From JADCRZ01 sp031399065 (GTDB lineage: Bacteria; Bacteroidota; Bacteroidia; Chitinophagales; Chitinophagaceae), in the NCBI GenBank assembly GCA_031399065.1, contig JANNOM010000023.1, positions 33,620 through 97,619 on the forward strand: 64,000 bases of DNA, given 5' to 3'. How positions within the stretch are numbered: position 1 is the first letter of the stretch; every line of letters begins with the position of its first letter. Below the pieces are notes generated by a model that saw nothing but the letters and a program-made list of their open reading frames with translations, made no database searches and was not told the origin of the DNA. The position numbers and the translations under genes are program-made. Positions 9,193-18,533 of this stretch are shown piece by piece.

Positions 9193-9942
9193 TCATTTTA
9201 AAGGGCGGATCTTTATACTTCGGAAACCTATAGCAAAACCGTGATCCTGTAATAAAATATGGCCTTCCTGGTTTTCGGCGAACCCCTTAATAGTACTGTA
9301 TTTGCTTTCCGATATCAGTTGTTTGAACAGTTCCGATCCTTTAGTGTATTCCAATACTTTTACACCATTAAGATAATGTTCCACTTTGTTATCCGGGTAT
9401 ACTACCAGCCTTACCTTATTCCAGGTTCCCGGCGGGTTTTCGAGATTTTCTTTTTTGGTGGCAGTTATAAGATCGTATAGGGAAAGAGAAGTATGGTTTC
9501 CATTTTTACCGGCTTTTGCATCGGGATGAAGGGAATCGTCCAGCAACTGTAGCTCCAGCCCTACCGAAGACCCTTTCTCATTTGTTACAAAATATTTAAG
9601 GCCGCTATTGCCACCTTTCGAAATATTGTATTCAAAAGAAAGATCAAAACAGCTGAATTTTTCGGTGGTCACTATGTCGCCGCCCAGGCCCCGGTGGTTT
9701 TTCGAGTTTTCCTCCTGTATCACTTTAAGCTCCCCGTTTTTATATTCCCATCCCGCTTGAGGAAACGAAGTACCGCCGGCACTCCGCCAGCCCGCGGAAG
9801 TTTGGCCGTCGTATAATAAGCGGTAGCCAGCCTTCTTTTCTTTTTTGGAAAGGGTGTTGGGAAGCTCACCGTTTTTCGGCTGACCTATTACTAACTGGCA
9901 AATCAACAGAGCGATTACCAGTTGAAACATTCTTGCAATCAT
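9193..9942 (-). CDS. DUF1080 protein (3-keto-disaccharide hydrolase domain)
   Basis: 249 residues from ATG at 9942; a TTG 18 nt further upstream is possible. Signal peptide to about residue 21 (VIALLICQLVIGQ). A single beta-sandwich DUF1080 domain covers the rest: YRLLYDGQTSAGWRS, GGDIVTTEKFSCFDLSFEY, GGNSGLKYF, LELQLLDD, WNKVRLVVYPDNKVEHYLNG and the ending FRSIKIRPL are all typical. Characterised members cleave 3-keto-glycosides produced by a partner dehydrogenase; Bacteroides thetaiotaomicron BT2157 is such a case. Here the possible partners are the adjacent Gfo/Idh/MocA protein and the convergent GMC enzyme. Substrate here is inferred. Confidence 0.9.
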   Translation of the reverse strand: MIARMFQLVIALLICQLVIGQPKNGELPNTLSKKEKKAGYRLLYDGQTSAGWRSAGGTSFPQAGWEYKNGELKVIQEENSKNHRGLGGDIVTTEKFSCFDLSFEYNISKGGNSGLKYFVTNEKGSSVGLELQLLDDSLHPDAKAGKNGNHTSLSLYDLITATKKENLENPPGTWNKVRLVVYPDNKVEHYLNGVKVLEYTKGSELFKQLISESKYSTIKGFAENQEGHILLQDHGFAIGFRSIKIRPLK

Positions 9943-9969
9943 CGTATCTATGTTTTTCAACCTATGAAT

Positions 9970-11307
9970 TTATACCTTTACTTCCCATCCTTTTTCATAT
10001 TCCCTTCCCCATAACTTCATAGCTTCCGCATCTTTAAGAATATGTCCATTGGCCGGGTCGCAGGTTAACACTCTTCCTACACGGTAGGCAATATTACCGA
10101 GTTGCGGCAATAAAGTGGATTTATGGCCTTCCAGTATGGGAGCATTGATCTTTTCGTTGCCACGAATAGCTTCCGCAAAATTCTGCAGGTGCTGCCCATC
10201 CAGGCTTTCCAAAGGACTAACTGTATTGGTAGGATCGTAGGGAGTAGAGTCTTTTACTTCCGATACCAGCTTATTGGCGGCATCGAATACTTTATAACTG
10301 TTTCCGCCCGAGTATACAATGGTTCCTTTGTCTCCGTAGAAAATAACACCTCTTCCAAATCCTTCTGAGTTGTAGCTGTTACAACTGCGGCCCTCCCAGG
10401 TACAGGCGGTATTATTGGGAAATTTATAGGTAATAGTTTGTGTATCGGGCGTTTCCCAGTCATCCTGCCAGTGAAAACGTCCGCCGGCCGAAACCACTTC
10501 AACCGGGAAGTCGACGCCCAGTCCCCAGCGAATCACATCCAGTTCGTGTGTACCGTTATTCAGCGATTCTCCGGTACCCCAGTTCCAGAACCAGTGCCAG
10601 TTGTAGTGAACAACATTATCTCGGTAATCGGTCCGGGGAGCAGGTCCCTGCCACAGGTCGAAGTTAAGATTAGAGGGTACCGGCGCCACTTTGCCTTTAC
10701 CGATAGATTTCCGGTTATTCGTATACCAGCCCCTGGCAAAATAGACACGTCCTATAACACCGGTATGCAATTTATCGATCATCTCCTGCACGTTTTTAAA
10801 AGTACGGCGCTGACTTCCCATCTGCACCATGCGCTTATACTTTTCGGAAGCCTCCACGAGCAGTTCGCCTTCCCTGGGATTATGACTACATGGTTTTTCT
10901 ACATAAACGTGCTTGCCTGCCTGCAGAGCCATAATAGAAGCCGGTGCGTGCCAGTGATCCGGGGCAGCCACTACGAGGCCATCAAAATCTTTTCTTTCGA
11001 GCAGCTTACGGACATCTGCGATGCCCTCGGGCTTCTTTCCCGTTAGCTTTTCTATATCCGAAATTGTTTTGGCCAATACATTGGCATCCGGGTCGCATAT
11101 ATAAGCTATTTCAACATTGGGTAGTTTCGCAAACGTTTTCGCCAGAAAACCACCCCGGCTATGGGTACCCATCATACCAAGCAATACTTTATTATTGGGA
11201 GATCCTTTAAAGCTGCTGGCCGAAACGAGTGATGGTGCAAAAAGCACGCTGGTAGCGGCAAGAGAGGTGTTGCGTATAAATTGGCGACGGCTTTTTATGT
11301 CTTGCAT
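9970..11307 (-). CDS. Tat-exported Gfo/Idh/MocA-family oxidoreductase
   Basis: 445 residues. The N-terminus SRRQFIRNTSLAATSVLF is a twin-arginine signal, so the protein is exported folded with its nicotinamide cofactor. A Rossmann domain follows (LLGMMGTHSRGGFLA; the glycine motif is relaxed), then VEKP (E137, K138, P139), the family's catalytic/binding lysine motif, and the alpha/beta C-terminal domain with ESLNNGTHELDVIRWGLG. Relatives act as sugar dehydrogenases or as NAD-dependent glycosidases (GH109-like). It sits 27 bp before the DUF1080 gene, suggesting they act on the same sugar. Specificity unknown. Confidence 0.9.
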   Translation of the reverse strand: MQDIKSRRQFIRNTSLAATSVLFAPSLVSASSFKGSPNNKVLLGMMGTHSRGGFLAKTFAKLPNVEIAYICDPDANVLAKTISDIEKLTGKKPEGIADVRKLLERKDFDGLVVAAPDHWHAPASIMALQAGKHVYVEKPCSHNPREGELLVEASEKYKRMVQMGSQRRTFKNVQEMIDKLHTGVIGRVYFARGWYTNNRKSIGKGKVAPVPSNLNFDLWQGPAPRTDYRDNVVHYNWHWFWNWGTGESLNNGTHELDVIRWGLGVDFPVEVVSAGGRFHWQDDWETPDTQTITYKFPNNTACTWEGRSCNSYNSEGFGRGVIFYGDKGTIVYSGGNSYKVFDAANKLVSEVKDSTPYDPTNTVSPLESLDGQHLQNFAEAIRGNEKINAPILEGHKSTLLPQLGNIAYRVGRVLTCDPANGHILKDAEAMKLWGREYEKGWEVKV

Positions 11308-11439
11308 GATCGTTAGAGTTAAATGTTATTGAAATCAAATATAATAATAATGCGACAATATTACTATCTGATCCCGCAAATTAATAACAACCTGTTTGCA
11401 TTTAACAATAGCCATTGTCAAGTAATAGCGAACAACTGC

Positions 11440-12894
11440 CTATTCGAAGGTTATATTATTCGCAAAAGTGTTTTTATCCATACTTGCATCATTCAATGAT
11501 GTCATTTTAGCGCCTCCCATTTTGAAATTTCGGAATGTAATGCCATTAACCGGACTAGCCGCCGTGCCATATAAATCACCCTCATCAGGGTTTTTATCAT
11601 CAATTGTCAGGTTATCGAATAGCCAGTTACTAACGCTTTTATGCCCGGAGTTAAATACCAAAAATTTATTGGTGTTGTAATTGCTCGTTTTCGGATGCGA
11701 CTCTATCCGTAGGTTTCTAAAGGTAATATTATCTATATTTATATTGGTTCCCGTTGACCCATCTACCAGTATCATGGCGGGACCTCCATCCTTACCTATT
11801 ACATTAATATTTTCAAACTGCATTTTGGAAGTGGAAGCCTGGTTGTTTACCCAGTATAATCTTCCCCAAGGTCCGCCCCATACAACGATATTGGATATTT
11901 TTCCATTGGTGGCGCCGTGAGACATGAAAATATCGTCATTGGTAAAAATAAAACAATCGTCCACGATATGGTTATTTCCATTTACCCATATACCATCCGT
12001 ATTACCGTTCCAGGACATCAGTTTCAGATTACGAAACTGGTTATCGTGTGTAAGATTATCACTGTTATAAATCGGTATCGTCCATCCCGTACTGTTAGCT
12101 ATGATAATTCCCTCCATTTGCAAAAAACTCACCCCGTTTGCTTTAACAGCTGAATGTGCGCCCAACCAGCTTATATCTACCGATTCGTGCGGCCACTCTC
12201 CCATACAGAGTATCCCCCGGCCTTTAATACTGATATTTTTTGTATTATATGGCATTATAAATGATCCTTCCACTACTGCGCCCGCAGCTATATAAACTGA
12301 CTCGTTGGAGTTGATCACTTTGGCCAGACCTACCCGGTGCACACCCGGGCCATAATAATACGTGGCATTGGGATTGGGTATATCAGGTCGTTCGGCAAAT
12401 AAGAATAGCGGATTCTTCCTGTCATTGATTTCAATGGATATCTTTTTGGGTTCGCTTAACGTAAATGTAAACACGTTACCGTTCTTAACCGGGTTAATAC
12501 CAAAACCCAGCGGACGCACCGTTACATTATTGGCCGTGCTCTTGTAGGTAATTCTGATGTCTACCGAAGTCTCATTAAAAGCGAAGCTGGTAAAAGAAAG
12601 CGAATTTTGCGATTTGGATGGCCCCCCAAAATATTTGTCTACCCAATAGTTGTCGGATTTGTACACGAAACAGGTTTTGTATGCCGTTTCCCCGGCACGC
12701 TTTACTTCCACCGTATAATCGTTGGATTCGGTAAGATGCTCTACCGATGACAAATTTCCCGGTGAGGGATAAACATTCAGTACTCCCTTAATTACCGGAG
12801 GGTTGGGTGATGGAGAAGTCTCTTCCTTTTTGCTACAGGATAATACAGATAAAAAAGAAAGAAAACAGAAGGGTAAAAAGTTTAGCGCTGTCAT
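11440..12894 (-). CDS. parallel beta-helix lipoprotein, GH28/GH49-like
   Basis: 484 residues. Lipoprotein signal with lipidated Cys at 20 (SVLSCSKKEE). An N-terminal beta domain (about 40-165) precedes a right-handed beta-helix beginning at YYYGPGVHRVGLAKVINSNE. The motifs NTDG (298-301) and NDD (319-321) match the acidic catalytic residues of clan GH-N polygalacturonases. The GHG histidine and RIK motif of true GH28 enzymes are not seen at the expected spacing; WGGPWGRL stands there instead. So it may be a hydrolase of different specificity. It belongs to the locus, 35 bp after the DUF1735/PKD gene. Confidence 0.78.
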   Translation of the reverse strand: MTALNFLPFCFLSFLSVLSCSKKEETSPSPNPPVIKGVLNVYPSPGNLSSVEHLTESNDYTVEVKRAGETAYKTCFVYKSDNYWVDKYFGGPSKSQNSLSFTSFAFNETSVDIRITYKSTANNVTVRPLGFGINPVKNGNVFTFTLSEPKKISIEINDRKNPLFLFAERPDIPNPNATYYYGPGVHRVGLAKVINSNESVYIAAGAVVEGSFIMPYNTKNISIKGRGILCMGEWPHESVDISWLGAHSAVKANGVSFLQMEGIIIANSTGWTIPIYNSDNLTHDNQFRNLKLMSWNGNTDGIWVNGNNHIVDDCFIFTNDDIFMSHGATNGKISNIVVWGGPWGRLYWVNNQASTSKMQFENINVIGKDGGPAMILVDGSTGTNINIDNITFRNLRIESHPKTSNYNTNKFLVFNSGHKSVSNWLFDNLTIDDKNPDEGDLYGTAASPVNGITFRNFKMGGAKMTSLNDASMDKNTFANNITFE

Positions 12895-12929
12895 AAAATT
12901 ATATTTTATCGGATATTGATATCAAAATA

Positions 12930-13778
12930 TTATTGAATTACAAGGATAGTTGACTTTACAGACGCAGTGGATACACCTGGGATACCGGTAGTTGTAAGTG
13001 TTACAGTATATGTTCCGGGTAAATAAACGTGACTCGCAGCTACTTCTGAAGATACCGGTGATCCATCACCGTAATTCCATGAATAGGTAGTTCCGTTAGA
13101 AGATGTGTTGACGAAGTTGGCCGTTCTTGTTTCTCTGAATATGTAGGAAGTAAAGTTGGCAACCGGAATCAGCATTTGCTGTGGATCAACCAGGATAACA
13201 GTAGTACCAAATCTGGGATTGGTATTTTTTGAAGACCCCGTGGCCGAAATACCTACTGCTAACGCGTACCTTTTCTTAGGGGTATTTAAAAGGCTGTTCA
13301 ATAAAAAGTTAAGATCGATACTTACATTAAAGCTTTCGTTACTGCTGCCACCCGGCACATTCACAATGGTTGGAAGCGTAAATGCGGCAGCCGGCAATTG
13401 CTCTGTGGTAACGGTGGGATCGGTTGGCACAGCAAATCTGCCGGAAGCGATCAGCTTTGAAACAGTATCTGTATTTAAAGCAATGTCAACAGGTATCAAA
13501 CCGGAAAGATCCGTGCCCGAACGGAGAATGCCCAGCGGAACATTACACTTGCCGGCAGTTACATCATTCAAATACCGGTAAGACAAACCCTGGATGCTGG
13601 GAGTAATCGAATAAATTCCGTTACTGGAAGCTGCTATGGATGCCTGAGGCATATATATCACCTGGTCGGGGTAGTTGAAATCCACCAGGTCTTTACTGGA
13701 ACATCCGTATAAAATCAAGCCTAAGACCATAGCTATTATAGATAGTGTTTTCAGATGGTTAATTAGTTTTTTCTGCAT
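12930..13778 (-). CDS. DUF1735-PKD surface glycan-binding lipoprotein
   Basis: 282 residues. Signal peptide with lipidated Cys near 26 (LILYGCSSKD). A DUF1735-like beta-sandwich covers about 30-200, and a C-terminal PKD domain (about 205-282) shows YSWNYGDGSP and HVYLPGTYTVTLTTT. Such proteins sit on the outer face of the outer membrane and help the SusCD complex hold the glycan. No catalytic residues. 15 bp after susD, so translated as part of the same operon. Confidence 0.82.
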   Translation of the reverse strand: MQKKLINHLKTLSIIAMVLGLILYGCSSKDLVDFNYPDQVIYMPQASIAASSNGIYSITPSIQGLSYRYLNDVTAGKCNVPLGILRSGTDLSGLIPVDIALNTDTVSKLIASGRFAVPTDPTVTTEQLPAAAFTLPTIVNVPGGSSNESFNVSIDLNFLLNSLLNTPKKRYALAVGISATGSSKNTNPRFGTTVILVDPQQMLIPVANFTSYIFRETRTANFVNTSSNGTTYSWNYGDGSPVSSEVAASHVYLPGTYTVTLTTTGIPGVSTASVKSTILVIQ

Positions 13779-13793
13779 GATTAAAATTTTAAA

Positions 13794-15533
13794 TTACCAT
13801 GATGGATTTTGAACGATCAGGGGAGAAATATTAAGGTCGCTTTGCGGAACCGGGTATAAATACATTTTCGGCTCGAACACCCGGCTTTCCACCACGTAAG
13901 GGGCGTAGCTGAATGTACTGGCACCCGTGCGGGTAATATTCAACCCGCGCAGCGGCCTGTTGAAAAAAGTGGTTCCCTGCATCCATCGCCGCACATCCCA
14001 GAACCGGTGATCCTCGAAGGCAAATTCCACCCTTCGCTCATTTCTTATTTTTTCCCTTACCTCTTGCTGTGTAAGGCCTGTCGGCAAAAGCGGCATAGCT
14101 ATACCCGTTCTGTTTCTTACGCGGTCGTAATACGCTTTTATATCCGCAGCTCCGGGGCTCCATTCATTTAGGGCTTCCGCGTAGTTAAGGTATATCTCCG
14201 GGTAACGAAACAGTATCCAGCTGTGCGAACCGGTATTTTCGTTGGTTAGGTTTAAACTTTCCTGCTGGTACTTTCTCAGGTAGTACCCTGTTTTGGAAGC
14301 ATTGGGTACAGGTCTCGCATCCAGTCCTCCCGTATACAACTCAACCAGACGCGCGGGGGTGCCGAATGAGGAATTGTTCAGTATTACGGTAAGTGCCAGC
14401 CGGGGGTCCCTGTTGGCATAAGGGTTGGCAGCCATCGCTGGGTCGTTCCAATCGAATGGTACGGCGGTAGTATTATTTAATTTTACTTCGTAAGCATCTA
14501 CCAGGTCCTGCGACGGGGTATTGCCGCTTAACCCTTTCGCAAATCCAATCGGTGAATTATTTTTTTCGTAGGCATTACTGTTACCCCCTGCTGTATTGCT
14601 TCTGCAAAAAATAATTTCTGCATTGTTGAATGTATTAAAAAGTGCTTTATAAGCGCCCAGACCGGGAAGGGTATTGGCGTCTATTACCGCCTTGGCAGCG
14701 TCGGAAGCCGCTTTCCACCTGGCCATGCGGTCAGCAACAGGTAGCGAGATCAGTTCAGGCTTTGTATATCCCGGTGCCCAGGAGGGTGTGTTGAACAAGT
14801 CGCTGGCCGCATACAGAAGTACCCTGCTTTTGAGAGCGAGGGCACTCAGCCTGGTGGCCCTGTTAAGATCGCTGGTAACCACGTAAGGAAGGGTAGAAGT
14901 AGTGAGTGGCAGGTTAAGTGCCGCGGAATCCGCCTCACTAACGATAAATTTTATACAGCTATCAAGCGAACTACGCTGAATCTGTGAAAAATCACCATCC
15001 AGTTCCAGTGCCGAGTTGATGATGGGTACACCTCCATAACGCTTAACCAATTCAAAGTAGAAATAGGCGCGTAAGAAACGGGCTTCGTATTTCCACCTGT
15101 TGATAGTAGCCAGGTTGGCATTATAAACTGTTTGACCATTTACCGAAGGATCCAGTTTCCAGGGGTCGAGGTTGATTTTATCTGTCGACAATAAAAACTG
15201 ATTTACTTTGCGTATTCCTCTGTAGTACGTACCCCATACCAGGTCCGGATTACTGACCGCGTTCCAGGAACCGGTATTAAAGCTTTGTACCGCGTTCGAT
15301 TCTGCGGTAAATTCCGCTTCGTCAGTGGCGGATGCCATCATGGCGGCACCACCGATATAGAGCGTACCATCGGGTATATCTGCATAGATAGCAGTCAGCA
15401 GGCCGCCTACATTCCCAAAGGATTGTTCGATTTCATTGCGTCCGATGGTAGTCACAAACTCCCGGTCAAGCTTTTCGCAGGCACTGATAGATGCCATCCC
15501 ACCGATCAGCAATAGATATATAAACTTTTTCAC
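13794..15533 (-). CDS. SusD/RagB-family lipoprotein (pair 1)
   Basis: 579 residues, about the family's usual length. Lipidated Cys after MKKFIYLLLIGGMASISAC. SusD-like TPR helical fold with the RagB C-terminal region (RNRTGIAMPLLPTGLTQQEVREKIRNERRVEFAFEDHRFWDVRRW), the most conserved SusD stretch. It caps the SusC pore and binds glycan at the cell surface. It follows its SusC by 18 bp. Confidence 0.96.
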   Translation of the reverse strand: MKKFIYLLLIGGMASISACEKLDREFVTTIGRNEIEQSFGNVGGLLTAIYADIPDGTLYIGGAAMMASATDEAEFTAESNAVQSFNTGSWNAVSNPDLVWGTYYRGIRKVNQFLLSTDKINLDPWKLDPSVNGQTVYNANLATINRWKYEARFLRAYFYFELVKRYGGVPIINSALELDGDFSQIQRSSLDSCIKFIVSEADSAALNLPLTTSTLPYVVTSDLNRATRLSALALKSRVLLYAASDLFNTPSWAPGYTKPELISLPVADRMARWKAASDAAKAVIDANTLPGLGAYKALFNTFNNAEIIFCRSNTAGGNSNAYEKNNSPIGFAKGLSGNTPSQDLVDAYEVKLNNTTAVPFDWNDPAMAANPYANRDPRLALTVILNNSSFGTPARLVELYTGGLDARPVPNASKTGYYLRKYQQESLNLTNENTGSHSWILFRYPEIYLNYAEALNEWSPGAADIKAYYDRVRNRTGIAMPLLPTGLTQQEVREKIRNERRVEFAFEDHRFWDVRRWMQGTTFFNRPLRGLNITRTGASTFSYAPYVVESRVFEPKMYLYPVPQSDLNISPLIVQNPSW

Positions 15534-15551
15534 TGTTTCTTCTTTAAATGG

Positions 15552-18476
15552 TTATAATTGAATTTTAGCACCCAGGGTAACTGTTCTTGTTACCGGATAA
15601 CCGCTCGGCGATTCGGGATCGCCGTATTCGATATGATCCAGTGAAAAAAGATTGGTTCCGTTTGCAAAAATCCGTATGGTAGTGGCCTTGATTTTATCAG
15701 AAATTTTTAACGGCAACGAATAGCCGATCTCTGCGCTCCGAAGTTTTATGAAACTGCCATCCCTTTGCCAGAACGATGAACCCAGAAAGTTATTCAGGTT
15801 ATTCCTGGAAGATAAACGGGGATAGGTTGCCGATCCCGCTGTTTCAGGTGTCCACCTTCCCAATGCGATCGGCGAAACAGTTCCGTTGTTCTGAAAAGCA
15901 TTAAAGTAGCTTCCTCCCAGGTAGGCCGTATTCCCGGAAACACCTTGTAGCACAAGATCCAGGTCGAACGATTTGTATCTGAACCCGCCACGCAATCCTA
16001 CCTGCAGATCAGGTATGGCGTTTTTACCGATCGGCATCAGGTCGTTACCATCAATGATGCCGTCAGGCTTACCTTCCGGACCTCCCGTATCCTGATATTT
16101 CAGGTCACCCGCTCTGATTGTTTCGGTAAGCACGGCGGGTACGCTCTTTGGATCTGCCAGTCTTCTATCGATGTCTTCCTGGGTATAAAATCCGATAAAT
16201 TTATACACCAGTGGCTGACCGATAATGCCACCGGTACTATACAACTGGCTGTTTATCTGAAGGGACTCCGCATTGAATAATACTTTGTTCCTTGCATAGG
16301 AAACATTTGCCTGAACATAAAACTGCCAGCCTCTTCTGGTATTTTTCGAATACTCCAGGGACAGGTCGAAGCCTTTATTATTGGAACGTCCCTTATTCAG
16401 ATTTTGTGTATTTACTCCCAGAAATAAGGGAGTGGTACTGTTGGATGGCACCAGGATATCGTAACGGTCGCGATCGAATACATCGAAAGACAGGGAAAAA
16501 TGATCGAACAATGTGGCATCGAATCCGATATTCAGGTATTTTTCCTTTTCCCAGGTAATATTCGGGTTGGCGATAACATTTTCGGCGAAACCATTCGCCG
16601 GGACGTTGCTGGTACCAAAAAAATAACCGCCGCCTCCGAAAGTGCCGGTAAAAGCATACCGGGTAGACAAACTGGGGGGAACGATGGTGTTGTCGTTACC
16701 TACGATACCGTAAGACGCCCTCAGCTTAAGAAAGTTAAGCTGCCTGCTGCCTTGCAGGAAATCTTCATTGGATGCCACCCATCCTACCGATCCGGCAGGA
16801 AAGAATCCATAACGTCTATCCTTTGGAAAAAGATCGCTGCCCATGTAGGCAAACGAAAACTGGCCTGTATATCTGTCGTTATAAGTATAGGTTAAGCGGC
16901 CGGCACCGTTATTATGCTTATAAGGGTCCGTGGAATTGGCAGAAGGAACCGTTGGATCGCTTGGCGGTGCATTGAAGGTAATGTTATCCTTATTGAACAT
17001 CAGCATGCCGGATACATCACTTTTGCCGAAAGTACGCTGGTAATCCAAAAAAGCCTGTACGATAAAATTGCGGTATTGGTCAAGCGTCTGCTCCGTACCT
17101 GCCAGTGAAGTCAACTGACTCCCGGGAACAAGAACGGTAATATCCTCTCCTCCCGGCGTTTTAACCGCCGTATAACGGGGATACTGCTTTGTTTTTCTGG
17201 AGCCCGACTTAAAGTAATTATTAATGGAAATCACGCCCGATACGCTTAATCCTTTTGTAATGGCATCCAGTTGCTGCGTAAGCTTCAGCGATGTGAGAAT
17301 AGTACGGGCATTTGTTTGAAAAAACCCGGTAGACCTGAGGTTGGCTACTGGATTGCCCTGGGTATATGTGGTATTGCCGCCATATGAACCATCTGTGTTG
17401 TATACAGGAAAAGCGTTAGGTGGAAGGGTTGCCAGGAATGAGAACGTGGAAGCAGTATTATAAGCAAAGGGATTACTTATCTGTTCCAGCGAGCCTGCTA
17501 TCTTAAACGCCGCCTTCAGCCGCCGGGAAAGCGTGATGTCTATGTTGGACCGGAAGTTATACCTGGTAAACTTCGAGTTTGAACTTTCTTCATCATCATC
17601 CCCAAATTTTTTATAAAGTCCCTGGCTGTTCAGCGCATTCAGCATTACAAAATACCGTACAGAGGGATCTCCGCCGGAAAACGTAAGATCGTAACTGGAA
17701 ACGCCGGCCAGGGGACGCAGCACTTCATTATACCAGTTCACATCAGGATGATAGATAGGGTCTGAACGATCTTTGTATGCATTCAGATCCGCTTCGCTGT
17801 ATCTGGCAGGAAGACCATCATTTTGCAATGCCTCATTGTACAATAGTCCGTAATTGTATGAATCCAGAGATTCCGGTATATACCGGGCCTGATTGAATCC
17901 GTGTTTAGTGGTAAAGCTAACTTTTAAAGCCCCTTCCTTTCCCGTTCTCGTGGTAACCAGCAGCACCCCGTTGGCTGCCCGCATTCCATAGATGGCCGTT
18001 GCAGCCGCGTCTTTAAGAACGGAGACCGATTCGATCTCTTCGGGTTGTAACTGCATAAATGCATTGGCGGTATTATACCCGTTGCTTATGAGTCCGTCTA
18101 TTATAACCAGGGGTTCACTGCTGGCATTTACCCCGAATGTATTTCTTCCCCTTACCAGCAGGGAGGGCACTCCGGCGCCTGGCTCGGAATTACCCTGACT
18201 AACCGTTAATCCTGCGAGTCTTCCAAAAAGCGTATTGCCCGCATTGAGCGTAAAGTTTTTTTCAAGCGTACTTCCTTCTACAGTGGATATGGCAGCAGTT
18301 ACTTTATTTCTATCCTGGGAACCATAACCTACCTGGAGATTGCTTCTCCCGCTGTTTATGATGGTGGTGTCGGCTACTGCCGGCCCAGGAGCTATCGTAT
18401 CCTGTGCCCTCACCGAGGTACCGTACAACAGGTACAACATCATGCTGAATATGCTAATAAGATGTTCTTTTTTCAT
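15552..18476 (-). CDS. SusC/RagA TonB-dependent outer-membrane transporter (pair 1)
   Basis: 974 residues. Signal peptide (about 1-25), then a short linker with a relaxed VGYGSQDRNKVTAAIS box, plug domain (about 65-185, with VIIDG and ATAIYGMRAANGVLLVTT) and a 22-strand-type barrel ending in VTRTVTLGAKIQL. The carboxypeptidase-regulatory-like domain present in most SusC proteins, and in pair 2 of this locus, is missing. It imports oligosaccharides using TonB energy. Transcribed 57 bp after susD of pair 2. Confidence 0.96.
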   Translation of the reverse strand: MKKEHLISIFSMMLYLLYGTSVRAQDTIAPGPAVADTTIINSGRSNLQVGYGSQDRNKVTAAISTVEGSTLEKNFTLNAGNTLFGRLAGLTVSQGNSEPGAGVPSLLVRGRNTFGVNASSEPLVIIDGLISNGYNTANAFMQLQPEEIESVSVLKDAAATAIYGMRAANGVLLVTTRTGKEGALKVSFTTKHGFNQARYIPESLDSYNYGLLYNEALQNDGLPARYSEADLNAYKDRSDPIYHPDVNWYNEVLRPLAGVSSYDLTFSGGDPSVRYFVMLNALNSQGLYKKFGDDDEESSNSKFTRYNFRSNIDITLSRRLKAAFKIAGSLEQISNPFAYNTASTFSFLATLPPNAFPVYNTDGSYGGNTTYTQGNPVANLRSTGFFQTNARTILTSLKLTQQLDAITKGLSVSGVISINNYFKSGSRKTKQYPRYTAVKTPGGEDITVLVPGSQLTSLAGTEQTLDQYRNFIVQAFLDYQRTFGKSDVSGMLMFNKDNITFNAPPSDPTVPSANSTDPYKHNNGAGRLTYTYNDRYTGQFSFAYMGSDLFPKDRRYGFFPAGSVGWVASNEDFLQGSRQLNFLKLRASYGIVGNDNTIVPPSLSTRYAFTGTFGGGGYFFGTSNVPANGFAENVIANPNITWEKEKYLNIGFDATLFDHFSLSFDVFDRDRYDILVPSNSTTPLFLGVNTQNLNKGRSNNKGFDLSLEYSKNTRRGWQFYVQANVSYARNKVLFNAESLQINSQLYSTGGIIGQPLVYKFIGFYTQEDIDRRLADPKSVPAVLTETIRAGDLKYQDTGGPEGKPDGIIDGNDLMPIGKNAIPDLQVGLRGGFRYKSFDLDLVLQGVSGNTAYLGGSYFNAFQNNGTVSPIALGRWTPETAGSATYPRLSSRNNLNNFLGSSFWQRDGSFIKLRSAEIGYSLPLKISDKIKATTIRIFANGTNLFSLDHIEYGDPESPSGYPVTRTVTLGAKIQL

Positions 18477-18533
18477 AATGACTTTTGAAGCCGTTTAAAA
18501 TGATATATAAGAAATGCGGCCTTTAACCGTTCG

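Noticed and set aside
10438..11046. 202-aa plus-strand open frame
   Set aside because: Shadow of the Gfo/Idh/MocA gene; no recognisable protein features.
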